Below are positions 8,708 to 17,907 of a stretch of DNA of 64,000 bases, piece by piece. The notes below the pieces were generated by a model, which had not been told where the DNA came from, ran no database searches, and saw only the letters and a list, made by a program, of their open reading frames with translations. The stretch's first letter is position 1, and each line of letters opens with the position of its first letter. The stretch covers positions 682,001 to 746,000 of the forward strand of contig NZ_CP027236.1 of assembly GCF_002999235.1 (NCBI RefSeq). Reading direction: 5' to 3'. This DNA is from Actinomyces sp. oral taxon 897. GTDB taxonomy: Bacteria > Actinomycetota > Actinomycetes > Actinomycetales > Actinomycetaceae. The position numbers were made by a program, and so were the translations under genes.

Positions 8708-9310
8708 ATGACCACCACGCAGATCCCCCCGACGACCACCAACGACACCACCCCCGAGGAGCCCGCCCCCGGCCTGTACGGGCCACGGGGCTGGACCACC
8801 CGCACGCCCCTGTGGTACCTGCTGCGCACCTTCCCCACCCAGCCGGTCTACCAGCCCGACGGCAGCCTCCTGCCCGGCTACCTGCTGACGGACGGGGCGC
8901 CCCGGGAGGAGTACGTGACCTTCGCGGGCCTGACCTGCGAGGCCGCCCTGGACCTCCTGGAGTGGCTCCCCGCACAGGCCCTGGAGGACCGGCAGAACAA
9001 CGGCCCCACCCTGCGCAGCCTCCTGCGGGCCTGCGCCGCCAGCGGGGACAGGCTCCTGCTGTGCGGCTACGGCATCGGCCCCCAGCGCAGCGACGAGCGC
9101 GTCAGCGTCGAGGCGCTGTGGCTGCGCGACGAGGACCTGGGAGGCTACCGGGTGTCCCCCGAGCACGACGCCGGCTGCCAGTGCGAGAGCCTGTGGAAGG
9201 TGGTGGCCGCCCGCTACCAGCTCGACGCCGCGGCCGTGCCCGACGAGATCCTCCGGATGGCGCCGCCCTGGGGCGGGGGTGAGAGCGGCTGGTGGTTCTG
9301 GTGGGACTGA
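8708..9310 (+). CDS. uncharacterized protein
   Basis: 200 residues, soluble, no recognised family. The N-terminal 25 residues are Thr/Pro-rich and probably disordered. The body contains WYLLRTFPTQPVYQPDGSLL and a CQCESLWKVVAARY segment, and it ends in an unusual GWWFWWD tail. GAGGAAG precedes the ATG by nine bases, so the start is firm. It ends 17 bp before the ABC-F gene and is probably co-transcribed with it. Confidence 0.7.
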   Translation: MTTTQIPPTTTNDTTPEEPAPGLYGPRGWTTRTPLWYLLRTFPTQPVYQPDGSLLPGYLLTDGAPREEYVTFAGLTCEAALDLLEWLPAQALEDRQNNGPTLRSLLRACAASGDRLLLCGYGIGPQRSDERVSVEALWLRDEDLGGYRVSPEHDAGCQCESLWKVVAARYQLDAAAVPDEILRMAPPWGGGESGWWFWWD

Positions 9311-9327
9311 CCGCCCGGCCCGTTACC

Positions 9328-10995
9328 ATGGCGCGCGTGATCAACGTCCAGGACCTCACCATGCGTATCGGTGCCCGCCAGCTCGTCGCCCACGCCTCCT
9401 TCCGCGTCGACAAGGGCATGCGGATCGGCCTCGTGGGGCGCAACGGGGCGGGGAAGACCACCATGACCAAGCTCCTGGCAGCCGCCTCCGTGGCCCAGGG
9501 CACCAGCCAGGCCGTGGCCGACGCCGACGACCGCCACGGCCTGGCCGCCGTCGAGCACGAGGGCACCATCACCTGCAACGGCTCGGTGGGCTACCTGCCC
9601 CAGGACACCAAGGTCGGCGACCTCACCCAGGCCGCCCGCGACCGGATCCTCTCGGCCCGCGGCATCGACGCCCTGCTGGCCCGCATCCACAAGGCCGAGG
9701 AGCGCATCTCCACCACCCAGGGGGCGGCCCAGGCCAGGGCCCTGGACCGCTACACGCGCCTGGACCACGAGTTCACCATGGCCGGCGGCTACGCGGCCGC
9801 CTCCGAGGCCGCCCGCATCGCCGCCGCCCTGGGCCTGCCCGACCGCGTGCTGGACCAGGGCGTCGGCACCCTGTCGGGGGGCCAGCGGCGGCGCGTGGAG
9901 CTGGCCCGCGTCCTGTTCCAGCGGCCCGACACCCTCCTGCTGGACGAGCCCACCAACCACCTCGACCACGACTCCGTGCTGTGGCTGCGCGACCACCTGC
10001 GCACCTACTCGGGGGGCTTCGTGGTCATTAGCCACGATGTCGAGCTGCTGCGCGACACCGTCAACCAGGTCATGTACCTGGACGCCAGCCGGGGCGCGCT
10101 GGACGTCTACCACCTGGGCTGGGACGCCTACCTCAGGCAGCGGGCCGACGACGAGCACCGCCGACGCCGCGAGCGGGTCAACGCGGAGAAGAAGGCCGCG
10201 GCCCTGCGCGCCCAGGGGGAGAAGATGCGCGCCAAGGCCACCAAGGCCGTGGCCGCCCAGCAGATGCTCAGGCGGGCCGACAGGCTCCTGTCCGGCCTGG
10301 AGGCCGAGCGGGCCGCGGAGAAGGTCGCCCGCCTGCGCTTCCCCGAGCCCGCCCCCTGCGGGAAGACCCCCCTGCGCGCGACCGGCCTGTCCAAGGCCTA
10401 CGGCTCCCTGGAGGTCTTCGCCGGGGTGGACCTGGCCGTCGACCGGGGCAGCCGGGTGGTGGTCCTGGGCCTCAACGGCGCGGGCAAGACCACCCTCCTG
10501 CGGCTCCTGTCGGGTACCGAGCAGCCCGACTCGGGCCGGGTCGTGGCCGGCACCGGGCTGCGGGTCGGCTACTACGCCCAGGAGCACGAGACCATTGACA
10601 CCACCCTGACCGTGGTGGAGAACCTGCGCGCCGCGGCCCCGGGCCTGGACGACACCCGGGTGCGCAGCGTGCTGGGCTCCTTCCTGTTCTCCGGGGCCGA
10701 CGCCGACAAGCCCGCCCGGGTGCTCTCCGGGGGGGAGAAGACCCGCCTGGCCCTGGCCACCCTGGTGGTCTCCGGGGCCAACGTGCTCCTGCTGGACGAG
10801 CCCACCAACAACCTCGACCCCGCCAGCCGCGAGGAGATCCTGGGGGCCCTGGGCACCTACGAGGGCGCTGTCGTCCTGGTCACCCACGACGAGGGGGCCG
10901 TCGAGGCGCTCAGCCCTGACCGGGTCCTCCTGCTGCCCGACGGCGACGAGGACCTGTGGTCGGACTCCTACCTCGAGCTGGTCACCCTGGCCTGA
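9328..10995 (+). CDS. ABC-F family ATP-binding protein
   Basis: 555 residues with two ABC cassettes and no membrane segment. The first has GRNGAGKTT, LSGGQRRRVELARVL and LLLDEPTNHLD; the second has GLNGAGKTT, LSGGEKTRLALATL and LLLDEPTNNLD. Between them is a charged linker helix (about 260-350; AEKKAAALRAQGEKMRAKA), as in ABC-F translation factors such as EttA and Uup and in some antibiotic-resistance ABC-F proteins. It most likely acts on the ribosome. The ATG at 9328 matches the family start; upstream in-frame codons belong to overlap with the preceding gene. Confidence 0.92.
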   Translation: MARVINVQDLTMRIGARQLVAHASFRVDKGMRIGLVGRNGAGKTTMTKLLAAASVAQGTSQAVADADDRHGLAAVEHEGTITCNGSVGYLPQDTKVGDLTQAARDRILSARGIDALLARIHKAEERISTTQGAAQARALDRYTRLDHEFTMAGGYAAASEAARIAAALGLPDRVLDQGVGTLSGGQRRRVELARVLFQRPDTLLLDEPTNHLDHDSVLWLRDHLRTYSGGFVVISHDVELLRDTVNQVMYLDASRGALDVYHLGWDAYLRQRADDEHRRRRERVNAEKKAAALRAQGEKMRAKATKAVAAQQMLRRADRLLSGLEAERAAEKVARLRFPEPAPCGKTPLRATGLSKAYGSLEVFAGVDLAVDRGSRVVVLGLNGAGKTTLLRLLSGTEQPDSGRVVAGTGLRVGYYAQEHETIDTTLTVVENLRAAAPGLDDTRVRSVLGSFLFSGADADKPARVLSGGEKTRLALATLVVSGANVLLLDEPTNNLDPASREEILGALGTYEGAVVLVTHDEGAVEALSPDRVLLLPDGDEDLWSDSYLELVTLA

Positions 10996-10998
10996 GAC

Positions 10999-11046
10999 GC
11001 GGCGTCGGCCACGCTGGGCCCGGGTACCGACGCCGCGGGCGACAGG
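10999..11046 (+). terminator. hairpin after the ABC-F gene
   Basis: GCGGCGTCGG (10999-11008) pairs with CCGACGCCGC (11037-11046), a 10-bp GC stem starting four bases after the stop, with a long loop and no T-tract. A TAGAGT -10-like sequence for erpA follows at 11050-11055. Confidence 0.5.
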
Positions 11047-11154
11047 ACGTAGAGTGTGCGCCGGGAACACAACCCACCCCCGAGGCGTTCGAGTCCAGGG
11101 TGCCCCGCCCCGCTGCCAGCGCCGTCCCGGCGCCCCGGACATGAGGAGAACATA

Positions 11155-11544
11155 ATGGCTGAAGCCACGACTACCGAGCCCACGACCCAGGCCCCCGGGC
11201 ACGAGGTCCTCCTGACCCAGGCGGCGGCCGCCAAGGTCGCCAGCCTCCTGACCCAGGAGGGCCGTGACGACCTGCGCCTGCGGGTGGCGGTCCAGCCCGG
11301 CGGCTGCTCGGGCCTGGTCTACCAGCTCTACTTCGACGAGCGGACCCTGGACGGCGACGCCGTGCGCGCCTTCTCCACCGGGGACCCCCAGATGCCTCAG
11401 GTCGAGGTCGTCGTGGACCGCATGAGCGTGCCCTACCTCTCCGGTGCCACGATCGACTTCGCCGACACCATTGAGAAGCAGGGCTTCACCATCGACAACC
11501 CCAACGCCACCGGCACCTGCGCCTGTGGCGAGTCCTTCCACTGA
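11155..11544 (+). CDS. erpA: iron-sulfur cluster insertion protein ErpA (HesB/IscA family)
   Basis: 129 residues. The three conserved cysteines are present: one in PGGCSG and two in the C-terminal CACGESF. A non-conserved Thr-rich N-terminus of about 15 residues precedes the A-type domain. ErpA carries Fe-S clusters to apo-proteins in the cytoplasm. AGGAGAA lies a few bases before the ATG. The FKBP lipoprotein gene follows 70 bp downstream. Confidence 0.94.
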   Translation: MAEATTTEPTTQAPGHEVLLTQAAAAKVASLLTQEGRDDLRLRVAVQPGGCSGLVYQLYFDERTLDGDAVRAFSTGDPQMPQVEVVVDRMSVPYLSGATIDFADTIEKQGFTIDNPNATGTCACGESFH

Positions 11545-11614
11545 CCCCAGGTGCGTGAGCAGGCCACGGGGCACCCCCCGCCCGCCACGGACCGTACGAC
11601 CAGAAGGAGCCCCT

Positions 11615-12589
11615 GTGCGCCGCACACCCCTTGCCCTGGCCTCACTCGTCCTGACCGGGGCGATCGTCCTGACCGGGTGCAGCTCCGGCCCGACGGACAC
11701 CGAGGTGGAGTCCACGTCCACCCCCACCCAGGCCACCGTCCCCGTGAACAACAAGACGGACTGCTCCGACCTGACCATTGACAAGGACAACACGGCGCTG
11801 CCGAGCGTGTCCGGCGACGCCGGGCAGGAGCCGACACCGACCTGGACCGGGCAGGAGGCCCCGACCAACCTCACCGTCAAGACCCTCGCGGCCGGGGACG
11901 GCGACCCCGTGGCCCAGGACAGCTGGGTGGTGACCGACTACGTCGGCTGGCAGTGGAACAAGGACAAGCCGTTCGACTCCTCCTACAGCCGCGGGAAGGC
12001 GTCCTCCTTCAGCCTGGGCGGCGTGGTGCCGGGCTGGCGCTGCGGGCTCAACAAGCACAGGGTGGGCGACCGCCTGGAGATCTCCGTGCCGCCCGAGCTC
12101 GGCTACGGCAACGACGAGAGCGTGGGCCCCGCCGGCACGCTGGTCTTCGTCGTGGAGATCAAGGACGTGTTCACGGTCGCCGAGGTCACCGCGGGGACCA
12201 AGGACGCCACCGTGGAGGGCGAGCAGGCCCTGGCCGACCGCGGCATCACCGTCAGCGGCGCCCTGGGGGCCTCCGCCACCATTACCGTCAAGGACGGGGC
12301 CACCGAGCCGACCCAGCCCGAGGTCATCGTCCTGGCACGCGGCACCGGGGAGGCCGTTACCGCCCAGTCCACCATCATCGCCCAGCACGCGGCCACGGAC
12401 TGGACCAACTCCAAGGACCAGTCCACCTGGAAGACGGGTAAGCCCGACACCATCTCCATGGCCTCATCCCCGGCCCTGGCCGGCCTGGTAGGGGTCCCGG
12501 TGGGCTCGCGGGTGGTCATCCTGCTGCCCGGCGCCAAGGTCGGTGAGCCCGCCGCCGCCTTTGTCATGGACCTGGACCGCCTGGCCTGA
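11615..12589 (+). CDS. FKBP-type peptidyl-prolyl isomerase lipoprotein
   Basis: 324 residues. Lipoprotein signal: positive start VRRT, hydrophobic core, lipobox LTGC, so it is anchored outside the membrane. After a Thr/Ser-rich linker, an FKBP domain (about 105-190) shows the SWVVTDYVGW strand, GGVVPGWRCGL and PPELGYGN, ending in VFVVEIKDVF. The remaining ~130 residues resemble a second, degenerate FKBP copy (GTGEAVTAQSTI ... GSRVVILLPG). It probably assists folding of exported proteins. GTG start with AGAAGGAG six bases upstream. Confidence 0.9.
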   Translation: MRRTPLALASLVLTGAIVLTGCSSGPTDTEVESTSTPTQATVPVNNKTDCSDLTIDKDNTALPSVSGDAGQEPTPTWTGQEAPTNLTVKTLAAGDGDPVAQDSWVVTDYVGWQWNKDKPFDSSYSRGKASSFSLGGVVPGWRCGLNKHRVGDRLEISVPPELGYGNDESVGPAGTLVFVVEIKDVFTVAEVTAGTKDATVEGEQALADRGITVSGALGASATITVKDGATEPTQPEVIVLARGTGEAVTAQSTIIAQHAATDWTNSKDQSTWKTGKPDTISMASSPALAGLVGVPVGSRVVILLPGAKVGEPAAAFVMDLDRLA

Positions 12590-12600
12590 GCGGGTCCCCG

Positions 12601-12647
12601 GACGCGGCGCGGGTCCCCGGAAACCAAACCGGGGCCCGCGCCGCGTC
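12601..12647. terminator. bidirectional hairpin terminator
   Basis: A 19-bp stem with one bulged T (12601-12620 with 12629-12647) and loop AAACCAAA separates the convergent FKBP and sodA genes; TTGG follows on the plus strand. Confidence 0.85.
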
Positions 12648-12659
12648 TTGGCGCACGAT

Positions 12660-13283
12660 TCAGCGCACGATGAGGCCGCGGCCCCTGGCCACGGCGTCGG
12701 CCAGGCGCCCGGCGACGTCCTGCCAGTTGGCGATGTTCCAGACGGCCTTGAGGTAGTCGGCCTTGACATTGAGGTAGTCCAGGTAGAAGGCGTGCTCCCA
12801 CATGTCCACCATGAACAGCGGGATGGTGCCCACCGGCACGTTGCCCTGCTGGTCGAAGAGCTGGAGGACCACGAGCTTGCCAGAGACGGAGTCGTAGGCC
12901 AGCACCGCCCAGCCCGAGCCCTGGATGCCCAGGGCGGTGGCGGTGAAGTGGGCCTGGAACCGCTCGAAGGAGCCGAAGGAGTCCTTAATGGCCTCGGCCA
13001 GCTCGCCCTCGGGCCTCCCACCGCCGGCGGGGGAGAGGTTGGCCCAGAACACGCAGTGGTTGGTGTGCCCGCCCAGGTTGAAGGCCAGGTTCTTCTCCCA
13101 CAGGTTGACGGCGCCCAGGTCCCCGTCGTCGCGGGCGGCGGCCAGGGCCTCCAGCGCGGCGTTGGCCCCGGCGACGTAGGCGGCGTGGTGGCGGTCGTGG
13201 TGGAGCTCCATGACGCGCCCGGAGATGTACGGCTCCAGGGCGGCGTAGTCGTAGGGGAGGTCGGGAAGCGTGTACACGGCCAT
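12660..13283 (-). CDS. sodA: superoxide dismutase [Fe/Mn]
   Basis: 207 residues, full length for the Fe/Mn family. Metal ligands are visible: His28 in ELHHDRHH, the His in GGHTNH, Asp and His in MVDMWEHAFY. It converts superoxide to peroxide and oxygen in the cytoplasm. The start at 13283 has GAAAGG upstream. Sequence alone does not settle Fe versus Mn. Convergent with the FKBP gene; divergent from the receiver-like gene at 13439. Confidence 0.96.
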   Translation of the reverse strand: MAVYTLPDLPYDYAALEPYISGRVMELHHDRHHAAYVAGANAALEALAAARDDGDLGAVNLWEKNLAFNLGGHTNHCVFWANLSPAGGGRPEGELAEAIKDSFGSFERFQAHFTATALGIQGSGWAVLAYDSVSGKLVVLQLFDQQGNVPVGTIPLFMVDMWEHAFYLDYLNVKADYLKAVWNIANWQDVAGRLADAVARGRGLIVR

Positions 13284-13438
13284 GAGGATGCCTTTCGGTC
13301 TGGCATGACCCGGCCCCCGATATGGGACCGAAGTCCTGGACGGGCCTCATGCTAGACGCGGGCCGAGGCGCGCGACCACCGTCCCGGGCGCGATTACACT
13401 GTGCGCAGAACCTGTCCGTGCCCCTGCCGGAGGACCCC

Positions 13439-13864
13439 ATGGCCAACCAGGACGCCGACCGCCTCACGATCCTCGTCTACTCCGACGACGCCCGCGTACG
13501 CCAGGAGGTCATGGAGGGCGTCGGGCGCCGCCCCGCCGCCGACCTGCCCCTGGTGGCCTGGACCCAGGCCGCCACCGCCGAGGGGGTCCGCCTGGCCCTG
13601 AGGGACCGCTCCCGGGCCGGGGACAGGCCCTTTGACCTGCTCATCCTGGACGCTGAGGCCAAGAAGCTGGGGGGCATGGGCCTGGCCCACGAGCTCTACA
13701 CCGAGATGGAGCACCGCCCCCCGGTGGTCCTGCTGACCGCCCGCCCCCAGGACCGCTGGCTGGCCGCCTGGGCCAGGGCCGATGCCGTGGTGCCCCGCCC
13801 CCTGGACACCCTGGCCCTGGCCCAGGCCGTGGCCTCCGCCCTGCGCCACCCGGCGGCCGCCTAG
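13439..13864 (+). CDS. response-regulator receiver-like protein
   Basis: 141 residues resembling a single receiver (CheY-like) domain: TILVYSDDARVRQEV at the N-terminus, a putative phosphoacceptor Asp in LLILDAEAKKLGG, PPVVLLTARPQDR for the T/S position, and ADAVVPRPLD where the conserved Lys would be (Arg/Pro here). No output domain and no adjacent kinase. The missing Lys suggests an atypical or non-phosphorylated receiver. CGGAGG precedes the ATG. Confidence 0.7.
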   Translation: MANQDADRLTILVYSDDARVRQEVMEGVGRRPAADLPLVAWTQAATAEGVRLALRDRSRAGDRPFDLLILDAEAKKLGGMGLAHELYTEMEHRPPVVLLTARPQDRWLAAWARADAVVPRPLDTLALAQAVASALRHPAAA

Positions 13865-14139
13865 GGCCGGGCCCCGGTGTCTTCGGGCCCGCCGACGGAG
13901 GTCACGGCCTGCGCCCATCTTCTCAGCGCCCGGCCGCGGGGCTCCTCAGGGCCCGGCCGCCCGCCAGGCGTGCGCCGCCACCAGCCCCACCCACCTGGCA
14001 CGAGCCCGCCCCGCGCGGGGGAGGCCGGGACCGGCAGGATGCGGCACGGGACGAGGCTATAGACTCTGCCTCCAGGAGTTCCCGCACGCGGGGCGCCCCC
14101 GCCCGACCATGCCAGCCGCACACGCACAGGAGGCCACCG

Positions 14140-15012
14140 ATGGGTTACCGAGGGATCAAGGCGACCGCCGGACCGGCCATCGAGATGCTCTACCAGCCCT
14201 GGATCCGGGGCGAGGAGAACATACCCGCCGAGGGCCCCGCCATCCTGGCCTCCAACCACCTGGCGGTCATTGACTCCTTCTTCCTGCCGCTCCTGGTGGA
14301 CCGGGAGGTGGCCTTCATAGGCAAGTCGGACTACTTCACCGGCAAGGGCGTCAAGGGCTGGGTGGTGAAGAACTTTATGAAGACCGTGGGCACCATCCCG
14401 GTGGACCGCTCCGGGGGCAAGGCCTCCCAGGCCGCCCTGCAGGCCGGGATCGACCGCCTGCGCGCCGGGGAGCTGTTCGGCATCTACCCCGAGGGCACCC
14501 GCAGCCCCGACGGGCGCCTGTACCGGGGCAAGACGGGGGTGGCGAGGGTCGCCCTGGCCACGGGCGCCCCCGTCGTCCCCGTGGCCATGATCGGCTCCGA
14601 CCTGGCCCAGCCCATTGGCCGGGCCATCCCCTCCACCCGCCACCGGGTGGGGATCGTGGTGGGTGAGCCGCTGGACTTCTCGCGCTACCAGGGCCTGGAG
14701 AACGACCGCTTCGTGCTGCGCAGCATTACCGACGAGGTCATGTACTCCCTCATGTGCCTGTCCGGGCAGGAGTACGTGGACCTCTACGCTGCGGACGTCA
14801 AGAAGGCCATGGGCGCCGAGAAGAAGAGCGCCGAGGAGGTGGTGGCCCAGATGCTGGCGGCCCAGGCCGCGGCACGCCCCGCCGCCCCCGAGGTCCACGC
14901 CCCCGGCGGCCGGCCGGCGCCGGAGGTCAGCGTCCCCGAGCCGCCCGACGCCGAGAGCGAGGACGAGGACGCGCCCGACGCCGAGGGTGCGCAGACGGAC
15001 CAGCAGGACTGA
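14140..15012 (+). CDS. plsC: 1-acyl-sn-glycerol-3-phosphate acyltransferase (PlsC family)
   Basis: 290 residues. Acyltransferase motifs: NHLAVID (NHxxxxD), GTIPVDRSGG, and YPEGTRS. It makes phosphatidate from lysophosphatidate at the cytoplasmic face of the membrane. The last ~45 residues are an acidic Ala/Pro/Glu tail not needed for the fold. A good -10 (TATAGACT, 14058-14065) lies about 75 bp upstream of the ATG, and an AGGAGG sequence precedes the start. An acyltransferase near aroG and pknL recalls the M. tuberculosis Rv2182c neighbourhood. Confidence 0.9.
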   Translation: MGYRGIKATAGPAIEMLYQPWIRGEENIPAEGPAILASNHLAVIDSFFLPLLVDREVAFIGKSDYFTGKGVKGWVVKNFMKTVGTIPVDRSGGKASQAALQAGIDRLRAGELFGIYPEGTRSPDGRLYRGKTGVARVALATGAPVVPVAMIGSDLAQPIGRAIPSTRHRVGIVVGEPLDFSRYQGLENDRFVLRSITDEVMYSLMCLSGQEYVDLYAADVKKAMGAEKKSAEEVVAQMLAAQAAARPAAPEVHAPGGRPAPEVSVPEPPDAESEDEDAPDAEGAQTDQQD

Positions 15013-15137
15013 GCCTTCGGGGAGGTACCCGCCCTGCGGGCCCGGTACCCGTCCCGGGCGCCCGCTCCTGGCCCCCGTCCCCGACGCTGGCGCCGGGCCC
15101 AGCCCTTCGGTCCCTGTCGGCCGGGGCACTCTCCCCT

Positions 15138-15143
15138 TAGACT
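15138..15143 (+). promoter_or_regulatory. candidate -10 element for pfp
   Basis: TAGACT at 15138-15143 in the form repeatedly seen before genes here (pgi, PTS). Transcription would start near 15150, giving a ~67-nt leader with GAAAGG before the ATG at 15217. No convincing -35. Confidence 0.35.
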
Positions 15144-15216
15144 GGCGCGCAATGAGGCCTGCGCCCCACGATCCGGCGGGGCCCGCGCCCCACGCACCCA
15201 ACCCGAAAGGTCCACG

Positions 15217-16440
15217 ATGTCAATCCGTCGCGTCGCCCTGCTCACCGCGGGCGGCTTCGCCCCCTGCCTGTCCGCCGCCGTCGGCGACCTCATCGAGCGC
15301 TACACCGAGGTCGCCCCCGAGGTCGAGATCATCGCCTACCAGTACGGCTACCACGGCCTGCTGACCGGGAACTACATTGTCATCGACGACGAGGCCCGCA
15401 AGAACGCGGGCATCCTGCGCGACTTCGGCGGCTCGCCGATCGGCAACTCCCGCGTCAAGCTCACCAACGCCAAGAACCTCGTCGAGCGCGGCCTGGTGGC
15501 CGAGGGCGTCAACCCCCTGGAGTTCGCCGCCGAGCAGCTGCGCAAGGACGGGGTGGACGTCCTGCACACCATCGGCGGGGACGACACCAACACCACCGCC
15601 GCCGACCTGGCCGCCTACCTGCACGACAACGACTACGAGCTCACCGTCGTCGGCCTGCCCAAGACCATTGACAACGACGTCGTCCCGATCCGCCAGTCCC
15701 TGGGTGCCTGGACCGCGGCCGAGCAGGGCGCCCGCTTCGCCTTCAACGTCATTGGTGAGCACCGCTCCAACCCGCGCATGCTCATTGTCCACGAGTGCAT
15801 GGGCCGCAACTGCGGCTACCTCACCGCCGAGACCGCCCGCCGCTACCACGAGCTGCTGGCCACCAGGCAGTGGGTCCCCTCGCTGGGCCTGACCCGCGAG
15901 CGCTGGGACGTCCACGCCGTGTTCGTCCCCGAGGCCAAGCTCGACATCGCCGCCGAGGCCAAGCGCCTCAAGGCCATTATGGACTCCCAGGGCAACGTCA
16001 ACATCTTCCTGTCCGAGGGCGCCGGCGTACCCGAGATCATCGCGGAGATGGAGGCGGCCGGCCAGGAGGTCCAGCGCGACCCCTTCGGCCACGTCAAGCT
16101 CGACACCATTAACCCCGGCCAGTGGTTCGCCAGGCAGTTCTCCGAGCTGATCGGCGCCGAGAAGGTCATGGTCCAGAAGTCCGGCTACTACTCGCGCGCC
16201 TCGGCCGCCAACGCCGAGGACCTGGCCCTCATTAAGAGGATGTGCGACCTGGCCGTCGAGTGCGCCCTGCGCGGGGAGTCCGGCGTCATCGGCCAGGACG
16301 AGGAGAACGACGACGAGCTGTGCGCCATCGCCTTCCCGCGTATCGCCGGGGGCAAGCCCTTCGACGTCACCCAGTCCTGGTTCACCGACCTCATGGCCGA
16401 CCTGGGCCAGAAGGTGGAGCCCGCCAGCCCCGCCCGCTGA
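15217..16440 (+). CDS. pfp: pyrophosphate--fructose-6-phosphate 1-phosphotransferase
   Basis: 407 residues of the phosphofructokinase superfamily. GGDDTNT has Asp in place of the Gly of ATP-dependent enzymes, and PKTIDND carries the Lys characteristic of the PPi type; the MGRNCGYL substrate motif follows. It interconverts fructose-6-phosphate and fructose-1,6-bisphosphate with PPi, a reversible glycolytic step used by Actinomyces. GAAAGG lies upstream of the ATG. Confidence 0.94.
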   Translation: MSIRRVALLTAGGFAPCLSAAVGDLIERYTEVAPEVEIIAYQYGYHGLLTGNYIVIDDEARKNAGILRDFGGSPIGNSRVKLTNAKNLVERGLVAEGVNPLEFAAEQLRKDGVDVLHTIGGDDTNTTAADLAAYLHDNDYELTVVGLPKTIDNDVVPIRQSLGAWTAAEQGARFAFNVIGEHRSNPRMLIVHECMGRNCGYLTAETARRYHELLATRQWVPSLGLTRERWDVHAVFVPEAKLDIAAEAKRLKAIMDSQGNVNIFLSEGAGVPEIIAEMEAAGQEVQRDPFGHVKLDTINPGQWFARQFSELIGAEKVMVQKSGYYSRASAANAEDLALIKRMCDLAVECALRGESGVIGQDEENDDELCAIAFPRIAGGKPFDVTQSWFTDLMADLGQKVEPASPAR

Positions 16441-16447
16441 GGCCCGG

Positions 16448-16496
16448 CCCTGCCGGCCGGGTGCGGGGGAGGGCCCTGTACCCGGCCGGCACAGGG
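16448..16496 (+). terminator. hairpin terminator after pfp
   Basis: GCCGGCCGGGT (16452-16462) pairs with ACCCGGCCGGC (16480-16490), extended by CCCT/AGGG outside. Starts 8 bp after the pfp stop; no T-tract. Confidence 0.55.
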
Positions 16497-16542
16497 TGTC
16501 TCACCATGTGGTCGCAGGGCTGGCGCGGCCGGTGGGTGCCAT

Positions 16543-17891
16543 ATGGTGGTACACGTGATTGACCTCGCCCCGCCACCCGCCCGCCCCTGGCGGGAGCGTC
16601 CCGCCGCCCAGCAGCCCGTCTACCCCGACGCCGTCGAGCTGGCCGCGGTGGTCGCCGACCTGCGCACCCGCCCCCCGCTGGTCTTCGCCGGGGAGGTCGA
16701 CGCCCTGCGTGAGCTCATGGCCGCCGCCAGCGCGGGGGAGGCGTTCGTGCTCATGGGCGGGGACTGCGCGGAGTCCTTCAGCGACAACACGGCGGACAAT
16801 ATCCGCCTCAAGGTCCAGACCATCCTCCAGATGGCCGCCGTCCTGACCTACGGCGCCTCCACCCCGGTGGTCAAGGTCGGGCGCATGGCCGGGCAGTACG
16901 CCAAGCCGCGCAGCGCCGACACCGAGACCCGCGGGGGGTCACCCTGCCCTCCTTCCGGGGGGACTCGGTCAACTCCCACGAGTTCAGCCCCCGGGCCCGC
17001 ACCCCCGACCCCCGCCGCATGCTGGACGCCTACCTGCGGTCCGGCACCACCCTCAACCTCATCCGGGCCTTCACCATGGGCGGCTACGCCGACCTGCGGG
17101 AGGTCCACTCCTGGAACCGGGGCTTCACGGCCAACCCCGCCTACTCGCGCTTCGAGGCCTTCGCCGAGGAGATCGACCGGGCCATGCGCTTTATGGAGGC
17201 CGCGGGCGTGGACTTCGAGGCGCTGCGCCAGGTGGACTTCTACGCCGCCCACGAGGCCCTCCTGCTGGAGTACGAGGACGCCATGATCCGCCGGGACTCC
17301 CGCTCGGGGCGCCTGTACGACACCTCCGCCCACTTCCTGTGGGTGGGGGAGCGCACCCGGGACGTGGACGGCGCCCACGTGGCCATCCTCCAGGGGGTCC
17401 ACAACCCGGTGGGGGTCAAGATCGGCCCGGGTACGAGCCCGGAGGACGTCTTCTCCCTCATGGACCGCCTCAACCCGCACGGCGAGCCCGGGCGCCTGAG
17501 CCTGATCACCCGTATGGGGGCCGACCGGATCCGCCACGTCCTGCCCGCCCTGGTCGAGGCCGTCCAGGCCGACGGCCGTCCGGTGACATGGATCACCGAC
17601 CCTATGCACGGTAATACCGTCACCGCGGAGAACGGCTACAAGACCCGCGACTTCGAGACGGTCATGGACGAGGTCCGCGGCTTCTTCGAGGTGCACCAGG
17701 CGCTGGGGACCGTCCCCGGCGGGGTGCACGTGGAGCTCACCGGCGACGACGTCACCGAGGTGCGCGGGGGCGGGGAGCGTATTGGCACCGCCACCTTAGA
17801 GGAGCGCTACGAGACCCTGGTGGACCCGCGCCTGAACCACCAGCAGTCCCTGGAGATCGCCTTCGAGGTCGCTGAGATGCTGCGCAGCTAG
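16543..17891 (+). pseudogene. aroG: class II DAHP synthase, interrupted by a -1 frameshift
   Basis: 3-deoxy-D-arabino-heptulosonate-7-phosphate synthase, first step of the shikimate pathway. The first frame gives the normal N-terminus (AAQQPVYPD, MGGDCAESF, KVGRMAGQYAKPRS) up to about 16938. The rest (VTLPSFRGDSVN, RAFTMGGYADLRE, GERTRDVDGAHV, WITDPMHGNT) lies in the frame that would result if the run of six G at 16933-16938 had seven. With one G restored the protein would be 449 residues, the usual length. Either a sequencing or assembly indel, a true mutation or phase variant, or recoding. The start (16543 ATG or 16555 GTG) is uncertain. Confidence 0.85.
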
Positions 17892-17907
17892 GCGCCCCGC
17901 GGCGGGC

